In this document: positions 33,700 to 46,005 of the stretch, piece after piece
How positions within the stretch are numbered: the first letter of the stretch is position 1
Layout: every line of letters starts with the position of its first letter
Source: Ligula intestinalis
Taxonomy: Eukaryota; Platyhelminthes; Cestoda; Diphyllobothriidea; Diphyllobothriidae
Assembly (NCBI GenBank): GCA_036362985.1
Contig: JAYGXS010000001.1
Span: 39,973,940 to 40,037,939, forward strand
DNA: 64,000 nt
Direction: 5' to 3'
Translations under genes and position numbers: made by a program
The notes under the pieces: generated by a model
Told to the model about the DNA's origin: nothing
Seen by the model: the letters and a program-made list of their open reading frames with translations, nothing else
Databases searched by the model: none

Positions 33700-35553
33700 T
33701 TAGTGGGCATTTCGGGTATGCAAATCTAAATTTATCTTGAATGCATCCACGGATGGGGGAAAACAATATCCTCGGAGAGAGCATTCCAAGCTTCAACTAC
33801 TCTATTACCAAAGAAGAACTTGTGTGTGTCTAGTCTGGCCACTGTAATGCGTAGTTTGAAGAGATGCCTTCTTAAGTTTGTCGTTGTTGCTTTCTCTAAG
33901 AAGTGGCCAGGTAGAGACAAAAGTTCTGCCCGTGCATTATAAGAATTGCTTGTATCAGATCACCACGTAGCTGTCTGTAACTTAACGGAAAAAGATCGAG
34001 ATTAGCTTAACGTCTTTCGTAGGGTAAAACGCTCTGACCGGTAACCAGTTTGGTCACGCGCCTTTGGACCTTCTCAAGGGAATTTAGGTCGTTCGCGGTC
34101 CAGGGTTTCCATGCTTGGATTGAGAACTCCAACTTCGGCCGCACAAATGTTCCAAAGACCCTAGCAAAGCTGTCTTTATCGAAAGCACAGAAAGCCCTTT
34201 TGACAAGATACAGGACGGACATCGCAGACGTGGCTAATTTTGCGCAGTGCAGCGAGGGCTTGAGAGACGTAGAGATCCATACTTTCAAATCTTTCTGCGC
34301 GTCAACCTCTTGCAGTTGGATGCCATTTAGGCTGTAAACTATGGGGTTCTGAGAGATGGGTCGGCCAACTCGTAGAATAATGCATTTGTTCTCATTAAAC
34401 GGCAAAATCCAGTCTTGAGACCAAGTTTGAAGACGGTTTAGGTTTATCTAAAAATGTTCTTCGTCAGCTGAGTTGCTGATGATGTTCCAAATTTTAATGT
34501 CACCGGCAAACATAGCCACATCGCAGTCCAGTTCACGGACGGAGTCATTGACGTATAAACTGAACAGTATAGGGCCAAGGACAGAGCCTTGGGGGACACC
34601 ACTCTCGACTGCAACGTCTGCCGAATGCTGGTCACCAATATGGACAGTTTAAGAGCGGCCAAGTAAGAAGCTTTGAATCCACTTCAGCAGATTTCCTCGA
34701 ACACCTATTTGGCTGAGTTTTTGCAGAAGTCGTAGATGTGGGACGCTATCAATAGCCTTCTTGAAGTCGATGTAGATTACATGAAGCGGATTTCCTCCAT
34801 CAACTGCCCAAGTCCAGCGTTCCAAACAATAAAGCAGGTTCGTCACGCAGGACCTGCCTCTGCAGAACCCAGGTTGCGCATCCGATAGAAGGTTATGCTG
34901 CTCTAAGAAACGCATCGGCTCTCGCTTTACAATTTTTTCCATAATCTTGCAACAGATCGAAGTGAGGCTGATTGGTCTATAACTGTTTGCAAAAACTTTT
35001 CTGCCACCTTTATACAACGGTGTGATCCGTGCGGATTTTCAATCGGGAAAACAACCTGCGTTAAACGAGGTACTGAAAAGAATAGAAAGCGGTTTGGCTA
35101 ACTCCCCAGCAAGTTCTTTCAGTAATTTAGGTGGGATTCATCGGGACCGGATGATTTCGAGTCGTTTAGTGCCATTAACTCCTGAAGAACGGTTGCTTTG
35201 GCTAAGGCCGCATTTTCAATCTTTGGACCGTCGTCTAAGCCATAGTTTGAAAGGATGAATACGATTTCAGTCGTAAAGTTACATTTGAAAAATTGTGAAA
35301 GATGCTCAGCTTTTGCTCCATCCTCACTCATTTTTGTTCCGTCGCTTGCCTTCACGAGGGGAATTGGGTCCCGGTGTCGTGTGGTCTTTCTTAAGTAGCC
35401 ATAAAATAGCTTCGGATTTGTAACTGCCCGGTTAAGTAAATCTTTTTCAAAGTGTTTGTGCGCTTTGAAGATAAGTCGCTTCACGAGGTTCCACTGCGCT
35501 TTGTATGCATTTAGGGATACCGGATTTCTATCTGCCCTATACTTTCTAAACAA
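33700..35553 (-). pseudogene. LINE-A linker and reverse transcriptase
   Basis: Frames 35553-35119, 35017-34649, 34662-34444, 34405-34007 and 33920-33700 form one reverse transcriptase broken by shifts. The linker has NPKLFYGYLRKTTRHRD. RT blocks are SYRPISLTSICCKIMEKIV, VIYIDFKKAIDSVPHLRLL (motif A, aspartate present), then motif C read as VAMFAGDIKIW, where the second residue of the catalytic ADD is glycine. The thumb reads MPFNENKCIILRVG and SLEKVQRRVTKLVTG; the tail reads FFGNRVVEAWNALSED. Loss of a metal-binding aspartate predicts no polymerase activity even if the frames were intact. Confidence 0.8.
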
Positions 35554-35829
35554 TCTCCCCTTTTTATTTATTTCTTTCTTCAGTGCTTGAGTCAGCCACT
35601 AAGGTTTGTTGTTTAGCATCTTCCGTGTAATCGGACAGTGGTTTCTCAGGAGAGTATGCAATAACTCATTGAACCATCCCCAATCATCAGCTATATTGCC
35701 GGAAAAAGCCAATTCCCAATTTATGTTGTTTATTTCGGCCTTCATTTGATGAAAGTCACCACGCCAAATATTCCTTCTAACCTTGGTGGGTTGTTCAGGT
35801 ACCAAAAATATAGAATAGTCCCAATTTAG

Positions 35830-36462
35830 AACGATGTGATCACTTTACCCTAGAGGAGGTAGAGATTTCACCTCGTCGATGTCTAGGCAGTTTGATTGCT
35901 GCCCCTCACGCACCCTGGTGGGAAATAGAACGTGTTGACTGAGAGATGCATTAAGTGTCAGAGCTAGTAAACGTCAGTCGAGTGCTTGCTCTAGACCTCG
36001 TGCTTATGTTGAACCCCAATCGATAAGCGGGGCATTGAAGTCTCCCACAATCAAGACGTCGGGCCAAGCAGCTAATCTCGCTAAATCTTCTGGTAGACCA
36101 GTGTCAGCCTCGTGATCATGTCTAGGCGGACGGTACGCGGTCAGAACTTCCAGGCTGGGTGATTCCGGTACCTTTATAGCAAGCCAAATGGCTTCGGTAC
36201 TGCAATGAAACCACTCTGTTTTTACCGAGAATAGCAGTCCATGTTTGACGTAAGTTATAATTCCTCCTCCTTGTCGCCCTCTTCTATCTCTCCGGAACAG
36301 ATTAAAACCAGGTAGTGCCAATTCGCGGTCATCCACGTTTTCAGACAGCCAGGTTTCTTTCAGAGAGATAATGTTGGGAGGAAGGTCATATATCTGCACT
36401 TTCAGTTCATCTAACCTGGACAACAGACTATGTGCGTTGGTGTAGAAGAATTTCAGTGACAT
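35830..36462 (-). pseudogene. LINE-A APE-type endonuclease
   Basis: An ATG frame of 152 codons (36462-36004) encodes most of the nicking endonuclease. The N-terminus is SLKFFYTNAHSLLSRLDEL, then NIISLKETWLSE (catalytic glutamate), FNLFRRDRRGRQGGGIITYV, LEVLTAYRPPR and VLIVGDFNAPLIDWGS. After a stop it continues as LTLNASLSQHVLFPTRV and SDHIVLNWDYSI (the S-D-H block). It normally nicks target DNA to prime reverse transcription. One in-frame stop separates the two parts. Confidence 0.8.
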
Positions 36463-36526
36463 ATTTTTGGCGAATTTTGTCTCGGTGGAATTTAAACTTC
36501 GTTTGACTGCGGCTGTGTAAGCCCGA

Positions 36527-37643
36527 TCAGGCCATTGTTCGAAGTATTATCGGTTGGTTCAAGAACCTCATATTCTTGTGTATAATCTTCTTGTTCGAGA
36601 TTTCCAAGTTGGTCTCGCCATTTTTTCTTCTCGAAAGTAATTCTGCCACAAGTTTCCGACGTTTCAGCTGAAAAAAACTTCTTTGTGTGACTGGCGAAGG
36701 CTGGTATTTTTGATGGATCAGTTGAATGGGTGCGTCATTTGCATCACAATTTTTAAAGGTCATGGTCGCAGCGAACCTGTGGCCTCTTTAGTTTTTTTCC
36801 GATCCGAAATGAGTTTGGAACTGGAAATTCCAAACATGGCTCGAACAGATCGTTGAGAACACGATTGAAGGACGCCATGTCCTCCGCGTTATGGTCTGAA
36901 CTGACTGAAGTAGATTCTTCTAGGCCCTGGATAATACTGCAGTGTTGTCGACCCTGTGGGTGTTGGTAAACTTTTTCTACAGTTTTTGTCATATTTGCCT
37001 CTGTGAGACTCGAGCTCGGGATGGCCGATGTAGATGGTTTCCCAGCATGGGCCTAATTTCTGTTGCTATATGCATTCGGGAAGCCAAGCCCTTCGTTGTT
37101 GTAGGTCATTTCGGTGTTGGACACGGTCTCTAAGTTGGCCTCAGAATCCTTGTCTGCGATCTGGGAGCTTGGGCTGGCAGTGGGCCTCGAGCTCGGACTG
37201 GCTGGAGTCAATATTTCGCCAGTATTGACTTTCCTGCTATCGCTAGGGGTGATCGCGAGGTCAGACACGGCAGATTTAGGCACATTCACGCTAGGTGTTG
37301 GCACAGTCTTGCAATTTTTTATGAAAGCCTTAGGTTTTGGTGGTGGCCCAGCCGTCCCTTTGATTACCACAGCGGAGGTGTTCGAATAAGCCTCCACTGT
37401 GGCTGCATGGTCAACTATGGGGGCCTATACTTTAGGTTTAGGCACACTTGTAGGTTTCTGAGGTGTTCTACACATCAACGCGGCAGCTGTCAAATTTTCT
37501 GCTGATACGAGGGGCTGCTGGATAAAATATTTCTGGCCTTTCATTTCTTCCTCGAGTTTTTCCTTGGAAACGAGGGTCTGCAGCATAAACTCCTGCATAT
37601 TTTTTACTATGTCGACAAGTTTATAAAACTTTGAGGCTAGCAC
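36527..37643 (-). pseudogene. LINE-A ORF1 remnant
   Basis: The minus-strand frames 37643-37425, 37397-37053, 36992-36753 and 36763-36527 together look like the RNA-binding ORF1 of CR1-like elements. There is a coiled-coil-like start (VDIVKNMQEFMLQTLVSKEK), a Pro/Ser/Thr-rich middle, then SIIQGLEESTS and FNRVLNDLFEP with SFRIGKKLKRPQ (the I-x-G-x-x-E-S and F-R-I-G-K blocks also seen in the ORF1 remnant at 23.5-24.4 kb). Broken by at least three frame changes. Confidence 0.6.
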
Positions 37644-37727
37644 ATCATATCTATCGCAATAATCTACTACTTGCGTCGGTCACACCCAATAGGTAAAACT
37701 ATTAGATCTTGTCTCACACCGTGTGTC

Positions 37728-37800
37728 GGTGGCGTTATTGTTAGGGACGCGGCCTCGTGAAGGAGCGTTTTTGAGTTCGAGCCCACCTCGCGCCAAATTT
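37728..37800 (+). repeat. tRNA-derived SINE-like sequence
   Basis: GTGGCGTTATTGTTAGGGAC resembles box A and GAGTTCGAGCCCACC resembles box B, about 45 bases apart. The anticodon arm is not convincing. Different from the 29.3/39.6 kb SINE. Extent of the body unknown. Confidence 0.45.
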
Positions 37801-38469
37801 TGCATTTGGCTTCTGGTCTACATAACTGGGTACAAAACTTGTATTTTCAACACAAAAGGTTAAGTTATGAAGTTTTTGTCTTATATACGAGATAGAAAGC
37901 CTAAGGCTTTGCTTTGCTGATACAAGAATCCTTTAGGAGTCGAATCTTTTTACTCAAGACGATTGTGTTTCGAATTTAAGCAGCAGAGCTTTGACTGACT
38001 ACTAGGTAAATGTCTAAACTTGTAAACTTAGTTTAGGGTTGATAAAAATAGGCGTAGCAACCGACCTAGTTTAGTTTCTAAGTATGCAGTAGGTAATTTC
38101 AATACTGGTATCAAAATAAATTGATACAATATAACCAAGCGACTCAGCCTTTGTCGTTTTCTATCCTGCTCCTTGGTGTGAACTAGTTTTTGAGAGTTTC
38201 CTAGCACCAGCGTTTTAGGAATTTGGCTGTTCCAATTTCATTTAGGAAGAGTTTGGCCGATAGTCTGCTTTGATAGTTACAAAGTAACCGTGTGAGCAGA
38301 TGAATTTAGACCCAGATGGTGATTTAAGAGAGGAAGACTGTAATATGGTTTGTTCAGTGAACAAATTTTGTTAGTATACTGCTTTGTACGTAAATCGAGT
38401 GTGTTGTTCTTGACACACTATCTTTTGATCGTTGAAAACAAGCATTTTTTCTTGACACGCCACTGCTTA

Positions 38470-39205
38470 AAACTTTCAAACCACGCGCGTGCAAGAATGT
38501 TTCAGTCAGTCACATATCCAAATACTGAAGGATGGCCTAGACAATGGCTCAACATGGTCGTCAGCAAGTGGCTTTTTACTTAACGAGCAAAAGTCAGTCC
38601 AGTGTATTTTTCTACTGCGACCCTCTCTCAGTCCCGAAATTATTGACATTCTGCCCACCGAAGTATTTTATTTCCGATACCTTGGTGTAAAATAGCATCC
38701 AAGCTTACATTTGCTCTTCATATACAAGGCCTTTTTATTAAAATCCGTAAACTTTTATATTATATCCGCCGCTTGTGTTCATATCACACACCGCAAGCCC
38801 TAATCTGGCGCCTTGTAAATGCCTGCATTTTTCTCGTCATTCATAACTGCTCTCCGGTCATTTTTCCAGCCTTGCTTAAAAAAGACCTAGTCATTTTGAT
38901 ACGTGTCCTCCGAATGTTCTCTACAGCTGCCGGTGTTTCCTATGTTGTTTTAGCTGATATTATAATACAACGCCACTTTAAAACGGTCAAGCAATTTGCT
39001 GATCGCATCCTTAATGAGGTCGTTCCACCTCTCCACTCTGAACTTATGATTACGAAGTCTTCCCGTCTCATGCGTCGAGGTTCCCGTCGTATGTCTTGCC
39101 GCACATCAGCATATCAGCACTCAGTACTGCCAATCCTAACATGCTACCTCACGTGTGAAGAAGCGGAAATTGAGAAGTTGAAAGCTGATCGGTCTCCATA
39201 GTTGA
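38470..39205 (+). pseudogene. LINE-B, 3' part (RT thumb and tail)
   Basis: Continues LINE-B after the LINE-A insertion. Blocks are VQECFSQSHIQILKDGLDNG, GFLLNEQKSVQCIFLLRPS and VFYFRYLGVK, then a 142-codon frame (38773-39201) with RHFKTVKQFADRILNEVVPP and SSRLMRRGSRRMSCRTSAYQ, typical of the C-terminal tail of this LINE type. It joins to the VNADDIC region at 32848 with a small loss or unaligned stretch at about 38400-38470. Confidence 0.65.
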
Positions 39206-39564
39206 TGTGGATATCGTGTAAAACTTGAATTGTGAATATTACATGCCTTTGACATATGACCTTTTACTATGACCCCTTCTTAACGTTATCCCTTGCTCTT
39301 CTTGAATGAAGCCATTTTGGCTGAAAGTTCAGAATTTTTTCATCCTAAATATAGCATTTTTCTTCTTCTTTTTCAAAGTATCTTGCAGTCCTAATGTTTA
39401 CCGGTAATACGTTGGTTACCTAAAGTTAGAGAGTAGCATAATTGTTTCGTCCTTGAGAGAAACGTGAAGTGTCCACACCTCGCCAGACGAAACAAGCCAG
39501 GGTTGGTGAATCCTGGACCAAATCGGAGTACACCTATGTACTAATCTACATCCCCATCAACAAC

Positions 39565-39698
39565 TGGCAAGACGCTGACCCGGTGGCTCATTGGATTGGA
39601 TGGTCTTCTATAACTCACTGGTCCCGGGTTCGATACTCGAGTGTAGTGGCAGTTGATGTGGCTATACTAAAGTTGGGTAACTGCGAATGAAGACGGGT
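39565..39698 (+). mobile_element. tRNA-derived SINE, copy 2
   Basis: Box A GGTGGCTCATTGGATTGGAT, box B CCGGGTTCGATACTCGAG. This copy keeps a better box B than copy 1 at 29283. The body TGTAGTGGCAGTTGATGTGG runs to GAAGACGGG. Same orientation and length as copy 1. Confidence 0.78.
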
Positions 39699-39989
39699 AT
39701 CGACCCAGAAATACGCGTATCTAGCAGTCCTAACTTTTGTCGGTAATACTTTTATAAAAAGAGTGTTGATATCTGACTGACAACTCACACACCTCAAAAG
39801 TTAAGGGGATATTGTCGTTGTAGCAGACGCCCATCACTATGAAATTCGACTAATGATTTCACATTCATTTTCCGACAACACAAAAAGGCCTATCTGTCAT
39901 AGAAGAAGGTCAATGACGTTTACGGAACGCAACTAAAGACAAATCTGGTAGGAGGTCTATGTCAGGATATTAGCCAGACCAAATGTTAG

Positions 39990-40470
39990 CAACTTTTGGA
40001 GACTTTCCTAAGGTGTCGAGCTTAGCCAAATGTCTTTGTTGATTAGCTCTGACCGCATCATAGGCGATGCTTATCCACGCGGGAGGACCTTAGACCAAAC
40101 GCGCGCACGCACACGAGCGTATGCAAGGCACAATGCCCGAGGGTCAAGTGGTGGCGTGACGTTATCCCAATGCGGCCAACCAGGCCACAAGAGAACTCGC
40201 AGACAATCTCTTGTAAGCCACTGTCAACCCTGACAAAGACAGTTGAAACAAGGGACGCGTCGTGACGCCAGTCCGCTTCCAATGCCGGTCTTGCCCCGAG
40301 GCAGGACACAAAGATTTGGAGCCACACCGGATAGCGAGGACGCTAGAGATCAACACAGCGAGGTAACAGCCACCTGAGACAGGTCCTCCGGGTTTTGTAT
40401 ATAATAAAGCCTTCTCCCGGTGGATTCCAGAATTATGCCCGTCTTATTGTGCTCTTCCTTGAGGATTTCT
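39990..40470. other. GC-rich block, possibly LTR-like
   Basis: Locally higher GC than its flanks, with a TTTTGTATATAATAAAGCCT stretch (near 40395) that combines a TATA-like and a polyadenylation-like signal, as LTRs do. No second copy was found in the window and no gag/pol frame adjoins. Frames at 40030-40356 on both strands are unassigned. Confidence 0.3.
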
Positions 40471-40639
40471 ACAGGGCGTAATTCAATGGGTGGCACACGT
40501 CAAATGTCACCGTAACAACTCACCGCGTCGTCTTTATAACGGTATTGGTTATAATCGTCGTCGTTGATAATTTTAAGATTGGGCATCATGACCATTCTTC
40601 AACCCTTCTAACCTACCCTTCTTACAATTTTCGCCTCAA

Positions 40640-41290
40640 ATAAAGGAATTCATGCCTAGACCTCCAATCGTTTTAGCGCTGGTTGAGTTACGATGTCAAT
40701 ATACGGTGTATGTGAAGTACAAATCCGATCAGACAGACGTGCTCTTGCGCTTTATCAACTCGTGCACCAATAAATATCGGGAGGAATTCATGATGACCAT
40801 CTACGTTGAGTCAGACGTGAAAAGCGTTAAGTTGGTTCCCCCAAACTTTCCCGTTGAGCTAGGGTAGCTCCAACAAAAAACTAAATTCTCTGTCAATGGT
40901 TATGCACTGTATCCTGTTCTTCAAAAGTACTGTTTTTTCAACAGAAACCGAAGGGCAGTTTCAAATTGGATATCAAACGCTAAAGGCATCCGCGCGTTGT
41001 AACACGTACTAGTCTAATTTTTACCAAAAACTCGTTCACCATATTGACCCTCACACCAAGCGCGTTAGCAAAGAATACAACCAAGGCATGCAATACCTCA
41101 AGGCTCTGTCATACAGAATCCAAATCAAGTACGCTGGAGCAATCACAACTGTTGTTTCTCAGTCGATGTTAACGACCGAAACTGCTTCTCCTGAAGTAAA
41201 CGGCGGCCGGAACCAGAGGATGCAATCTTTGGTGACTATTGAACATATTTCAATGTCCGGAAACTTTGGGAAGGAATAATGAAGGGCTAC
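40640..41290 (+). other. Two unassigned plus-strand frames
   Basis: Frames at 40652-40867 (71 codons, with VELRCQYTVYVKYKSDQTDV) and 41088-41279 (63 codons) have protein-like composition and lie close together on one strand. No family is recognised and no splice pair joining them is convincing. They may be relics of one element or gene. Confidence 0.2.
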
Positions 41291-44200
41291 TAACCTCAGC
41301 AGGGTTTGTCCGATTTTGTAGGTCTTAAGCCATTAATCACTTGTTGATAAATAGATACGCGTTTATTTTTAAGCGTGCAGAGTTCAAAAATTTAAAACTC
41401 AGTTAAATGGTAAAACAGTTACAATGTAGAAATGGTGTTGTGTGTTCACGACCAAATATACAGTAGAATACAAAAATCGTTGTTTTCAACGTGAGTCAGA
41501 GACTTTTTCACTCGCACTAGAAACTTTTGATGATAATATAAAAAATTCGAAATAGGTAGTTTTTAGAAAATATTCTGAGTTGGGAACTTCGCAAAAAAGC
41601 AAAAGAAGCATAGCAAAAAGGAGAGGAGGGGGGCTGCGTTCATAGAACGCCCACTTTTGTGCAAGAAGGTACAAGATAAGATCTGTTTAACGAAGCACTA
41701 TGGAGGAAAAAAGTATTTTGCTTCAGAGCGTAGGATGAAACCACAAGTTCAATTTAGTATATTAATACGAAAAGTCATTTAAGTGCACTCTAGGATGTAG
41801 GATTGCAGAAGATCTTGCAGGAGACAGAAAATGGAAATGAAATCGTGGCATCTTAGTAATTAGAATGGATTCTGGTTGACGGAAAACAAGACAGAGGTGA
41901 TTCAACTCGTGTGTGCCACTATTATACTATTATTAGTTCAAGAGCTTGTTGTACTATTTTTGTTAAAGACACAATATAAAGACTAAAACATGTGATTCCT
42001 GATAAGAAAGCGAGAAAAGCTTAGCCATATGCGCAGGAAATTAAATAGAAGCATATAAAGTAATTTGGAGATGGTTCCCCACGTTCCCAATAGTGTATTC
42101 ACGAAGTCATGGAGAAAGCTGAGGAATAAAGAAGGTTGATCGAACCAATCTTAAGAAAAACAGGCAATCTTCGCTAAAAAGTGCATATACTATCAGAAAA
42201 TTTGCTATCGATCGACAGGTTATTTCAAAGAAAGGTATATCCGGTAGCAATGAAAACAGTGCGTTTAGAAGTGGAAGATGCGGGAGAAGACATAATCAGA
42301 GAGAGCTTTTGTAGGTTTTATGGACGGCAAAGAGAGCTTAAGGCGAAAATCTAAGGAAAAGTTTAATTATAATCAAGAGCTAAGCGAGGCGAGAGTTGTC
42401 TTCCAGTCCCTGAAACTTTTCGAGCAGAACGTATTTAGCAATGTCGAGCGAGAATTTTTCATTTGAGCAATGAATTGGCAGCAGTATTCATGAATAGGAA
42501 GGATGAATATTTGATAGTTTTCCTTTAACTTGAAAAAATGAAAAATTCTAAGAAGCAAAGGTGCAAACCTGAGCAGCTTTTGCCATTATTCTGTCGTCGT
42601 GACGGGAGAGATCAAAATTACAATTATAGGCTCTCGATGATGCAGTTGAGTAGCCAACTTTTAATGTGAACGTCTCCTTCTCCTTCTTTGTATGTGGACT
42701 GGAAGAAATACGGCTCCGGGAATTAGGTCTGCTGGAAGCTGCGTACACACGAAACCTTAAGCGATCTTTGGGCGCCCTTCGCAAACGCCTGCTCAGGCAT
42801 CTTTTTATCCAAACCACTAATGGTGGAGCTTTCATTCCCACTCAGCAGACTTTTCTTAGCGGCGAAGGCGCAGGTGCAGCAACTTTTACCCTACGACCTG
42901 CCAAGGACCTGTGCAATATCTTTGATCGCCTACAAACTTCGAGCTTCCATTTTTCAAGAAGTTAACTTTGACATACTCAAGAAAATATTATAAACTTTTT
43001 CACACATTTACCTGACTTTCGTTGCCTATCGTATGATTTTCGTCTGGGCGGGCGAAGAACGCGAATTCGAAAGTCGTTAGCTAGCCAGTTTACTGTACTG
43101 CCTGGCATACCACAAGATGGCAGGGGGGAAATGTAGTACAGGCGCATTTCAATCTAATTCGAAGGAATAATTTTAGGTTCATATCGGGTCCTTGCGCAAA
43201 GCGGTCAATTCACAATTTCGCCTATATCGAACTATCTCGAAATACCGATATTTCGTGTGTATTGGCAAAACGGACATTTTCGATATCACCGTCGATATTT
43301 GTATCTGGAGCTTTCGATAAAACGAGTATATTGCTGTCAATTTCAGTTGCAATTAGGGTGGAAAATTAGGTAAAAAGGGTTGTCTTGAATAATAACCGGT
43401 GAAAGCTAGTCATTCAGGGCCAGAAATATGCAAAAAATATTAAAAAGACGAGAATATCACTTGTCACTCAGACGCAAACGGACAGGGCGTAGGCGCTTGC
43501 AAACATTTTTGCCAAGCATTTTAGGCATCTATGACACAAGCTTATGACATAGAGTTTGAAAATAAATAAACGCATTTGAGATCTTAAGCATAAATAAAAA
43601 ACTGCGTGTATTATATAGCGGGACGAAATATATTGAAGCACTAACAAAAGATAGCCGCTCACTATGGGTACCGCTCACTATGGGTGCCTCAGTCCAAATT
43701 GAGGAGTCAACGAAGACCTTCTGTTCCTGATTAGATATGTATGAAGTACGTAAGCGAATAACGGGGAGTTGAACACTCAGAGCCTTCCCTTTAACACTTG
43801 ATCAAAGACTTTACTAAGATAAAAATAGATAAAGAGTGTAGATCATTACGAAATGGATCGTTGATTTAGAAAAAAACATGGGCCGTGTTTTTTCAGAAAC
43901 CTAGGGTGGAAAAGTAATGTTGGATAAATATAAGAGCTTAATTGTTATTCAACCATATGAAAATTAGGTGGTGATTATTTTTTAAATAGTTTGGCTAGAT
44001 AGAATGTTTTACGAACACATCAAAAATGTCTCAATCCAGAAATAAATTATCAATTTATCCTCTAAAAAACAACCAACGGGTGTCCAAAATGAGTACAAGA
44101 GGGCGTCCCGCCGCAACAATATTTTTCAGTTGGCGAGGGGATGGTTTAAAATCTCCGTCCACAGCCCCACCCAAAACTGCGATATTTCCCCGTATTAAAC

Positions 44201-45899
44201 GGGGACTTCAACCCGTTCTGCCCCTTTACTCATTGTTAGACCCCAAATTGATTGTTTTGCTAGCGGATGTCACTCATAATTTATAAATAAAAAGTAGATC
44301 TTAAAAAATGGACTCTGTAAACATAATAAATCAATAAAACATTATTCATCCCCGAATTTCTCCGTATTTCTCCGTATTCCCCCCAAGCGCCATCTCCCGT
44401 CCAACAGGCGGATTATGCTGGTAGGGTGACAGTTGTAGACGGATGACTCGAGCAATAGACCTGGAAGGATTTGCAGCACAAAGTGCTAGCTAATCCGTAC
44501 CCCTATCTTTCGCGAGTTTCATTTTTCCCAGTTCAAATATTTAAGCCATCCGTAAGTAATAGGCTTATGAATAGCTTCTTCAGCTACTTTTGTAATTGTT
44601 AAACTGTTTTTAAGAAAGTAAAGGGCGGTAAAAGAAATATAATTTGCTGTAAAAACCTTCTGTGGATTGCAATAAAGGATAATTTCTGTCAAGTGAAAAA
44701 AAAAGTATTGTGCCAATATAAAATCATTGTAAGAGAATGAACTGTATCTTTAGTAATATGGCAAAATCAAGATGGTACCGTTTAACGCAGACTTACCGGA
44801 AAAGGATACGGTAGGACAAAAATAAGTGAACGGATGATCATTGGAAAAAAGGCCACAATAGTAATTTATGAATGAAGGGTGGATACATTGAGTAAACATT
44901 ACGTTTATTATACCATATATCCTTGTGAATGCGCGGACCAACTGAGACAAGTTTGTAAAGTGAATAGTTTCAAACAATTTCTGAAGGTTAAGAGAGAAAT
45001 TTTCATTTACGAAGCAATGCATGGCAACTGAATTTTCCTATGATTATTGGGACGTCAAATGGGACTCTGCAGCATTCTGAAAGCGCTCGCAGAGTCAGAA
45101 AAGATAACGTACCCTACCAATAGCCGTTTTCCTATCTTGCAGAAGCATAGCTGACAATAAACACGTTTTTTCAGAAAACGTTAACATCTTCTGAACAAGT
45201 AATTATAAATTCAAGCGCAGTTCTAATAGAGAAAATACAAACCCCAGCACGTTTTCAGCGTGGTCTTGCTGTTTTGCACGGAAATTATTTGTAGCGAGCA
45301 TCAAGTCGTAAATTAGGGAGGAGGCTGCAAATTATAAAATGCAGAAAAAGTTATATTTCATAGGTAAGTCATCGTTTTTACTTCTGAGCTCGAGTTAGGA
45401 AAAAGCGTGCTGAGCTTCTTGCCAATACGCAGGCTAGACTCGTGATTGTTAATAAAAAAGCAACATTTTACGATTAACAATTAAACTAAAGGGATGAAGT
45501 ATTGGGTTGAAAGCAAAAGTGATTAATGAGTTAAGGAAAACTTTATATTATTTAATATGGAGGATTTTTGTAGGTAAACCGATTTGGTAGGCATTAATGG
45601 CGAAGAGGGATACAAGGATTGAAAATATGAATTTATGAGGGAAAGCTTGATTTAGAATATAAAGTTGACAGTTTAATCCTACAGTCCTCTACCTTATGTT
45701 TCTCTTGAATGTCATAGATAATTCAGTATAGTAAAGAAGCAGCTCTTGTCATTGAGGGCCCCATTTAAAATGATGCACACAGTATTTGGCTCAAGGCAAA
45801 CACGTTATGATAACGTTTTTCTGTAATATCTCAATTGAAGAAAAGAGTATTATGCAATAAAGCCAAAAGAAGAGTCCCAGGAATTAAGAGGTATATAGC
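41291..45899. other. No supported gene
   Basis: The only notable block is 42548-42965, slightly GC-rich, with a long frame on each strand. The minus-strand one ends at a possible donor, CTCAG/GTTTGC (42569). Neither matches a known family. 43200-43330 holds several TCGATA/TATCGA words. At 43654-43687 CGCTCACTATGGGT is repeated in tandem. CCCCGTATTAAACGGGG (44190) is a short hairpin. Confidence 0.4.
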
Positions 45900-46005
45900 A
45901 GCAGATACGATCGCATGGACAATACTTTTATTCAGCTGACGTTTCGGCATTTGTACCGGATTCATCATCAGAGACAATAGAAGAAATGGGCAATTAAACC
46001 AAAGG
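45900..46005 (-). repeat. Penelope-like terminal repeat fragment
   Basis: GACAATACTTTTATTCAGCT is followed by GACGTTTCGGCATTTGTACC and GATTCATCATCAGAGACAAT, the PLE signature with all core blocks kept (coding strand minus). No RT frame adjoins. Confidence 0.6.

Larger units (their letters stand above)
32849..37690 (-). mobile_element. LINE-A, CR1-like non-LTR retrotransposon inserted in LINE-B
   Basis: On the minus strand, in order: ORF1 remnants (about 37643-36527), an endonuclease (36462 to about 35830), linker and reverse transcriptase (35553-33700), a 3' region, and a 3' end reading CAATAAAACCTGACCTGACT at 32849. Short tandem CTGAC-like units at the tail are a CR1-group habit. All domains are present in order, so it was close to full length (4.8 kb or more), but frameshifts and an RT active-site change have killed it. 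The 5' limit is uncertain, because a SINE-like piece and unassigned DNA lie between 37690 and 38470. Confidence 0.75.

Noticed and set aside
36650..36685. GACGTTTCAGCTG string resembling the PLE signature
   Set aside because: It lies within the LINE-A ORF1 reading frame and lacks the flanking PLE blocks; taken as chance.
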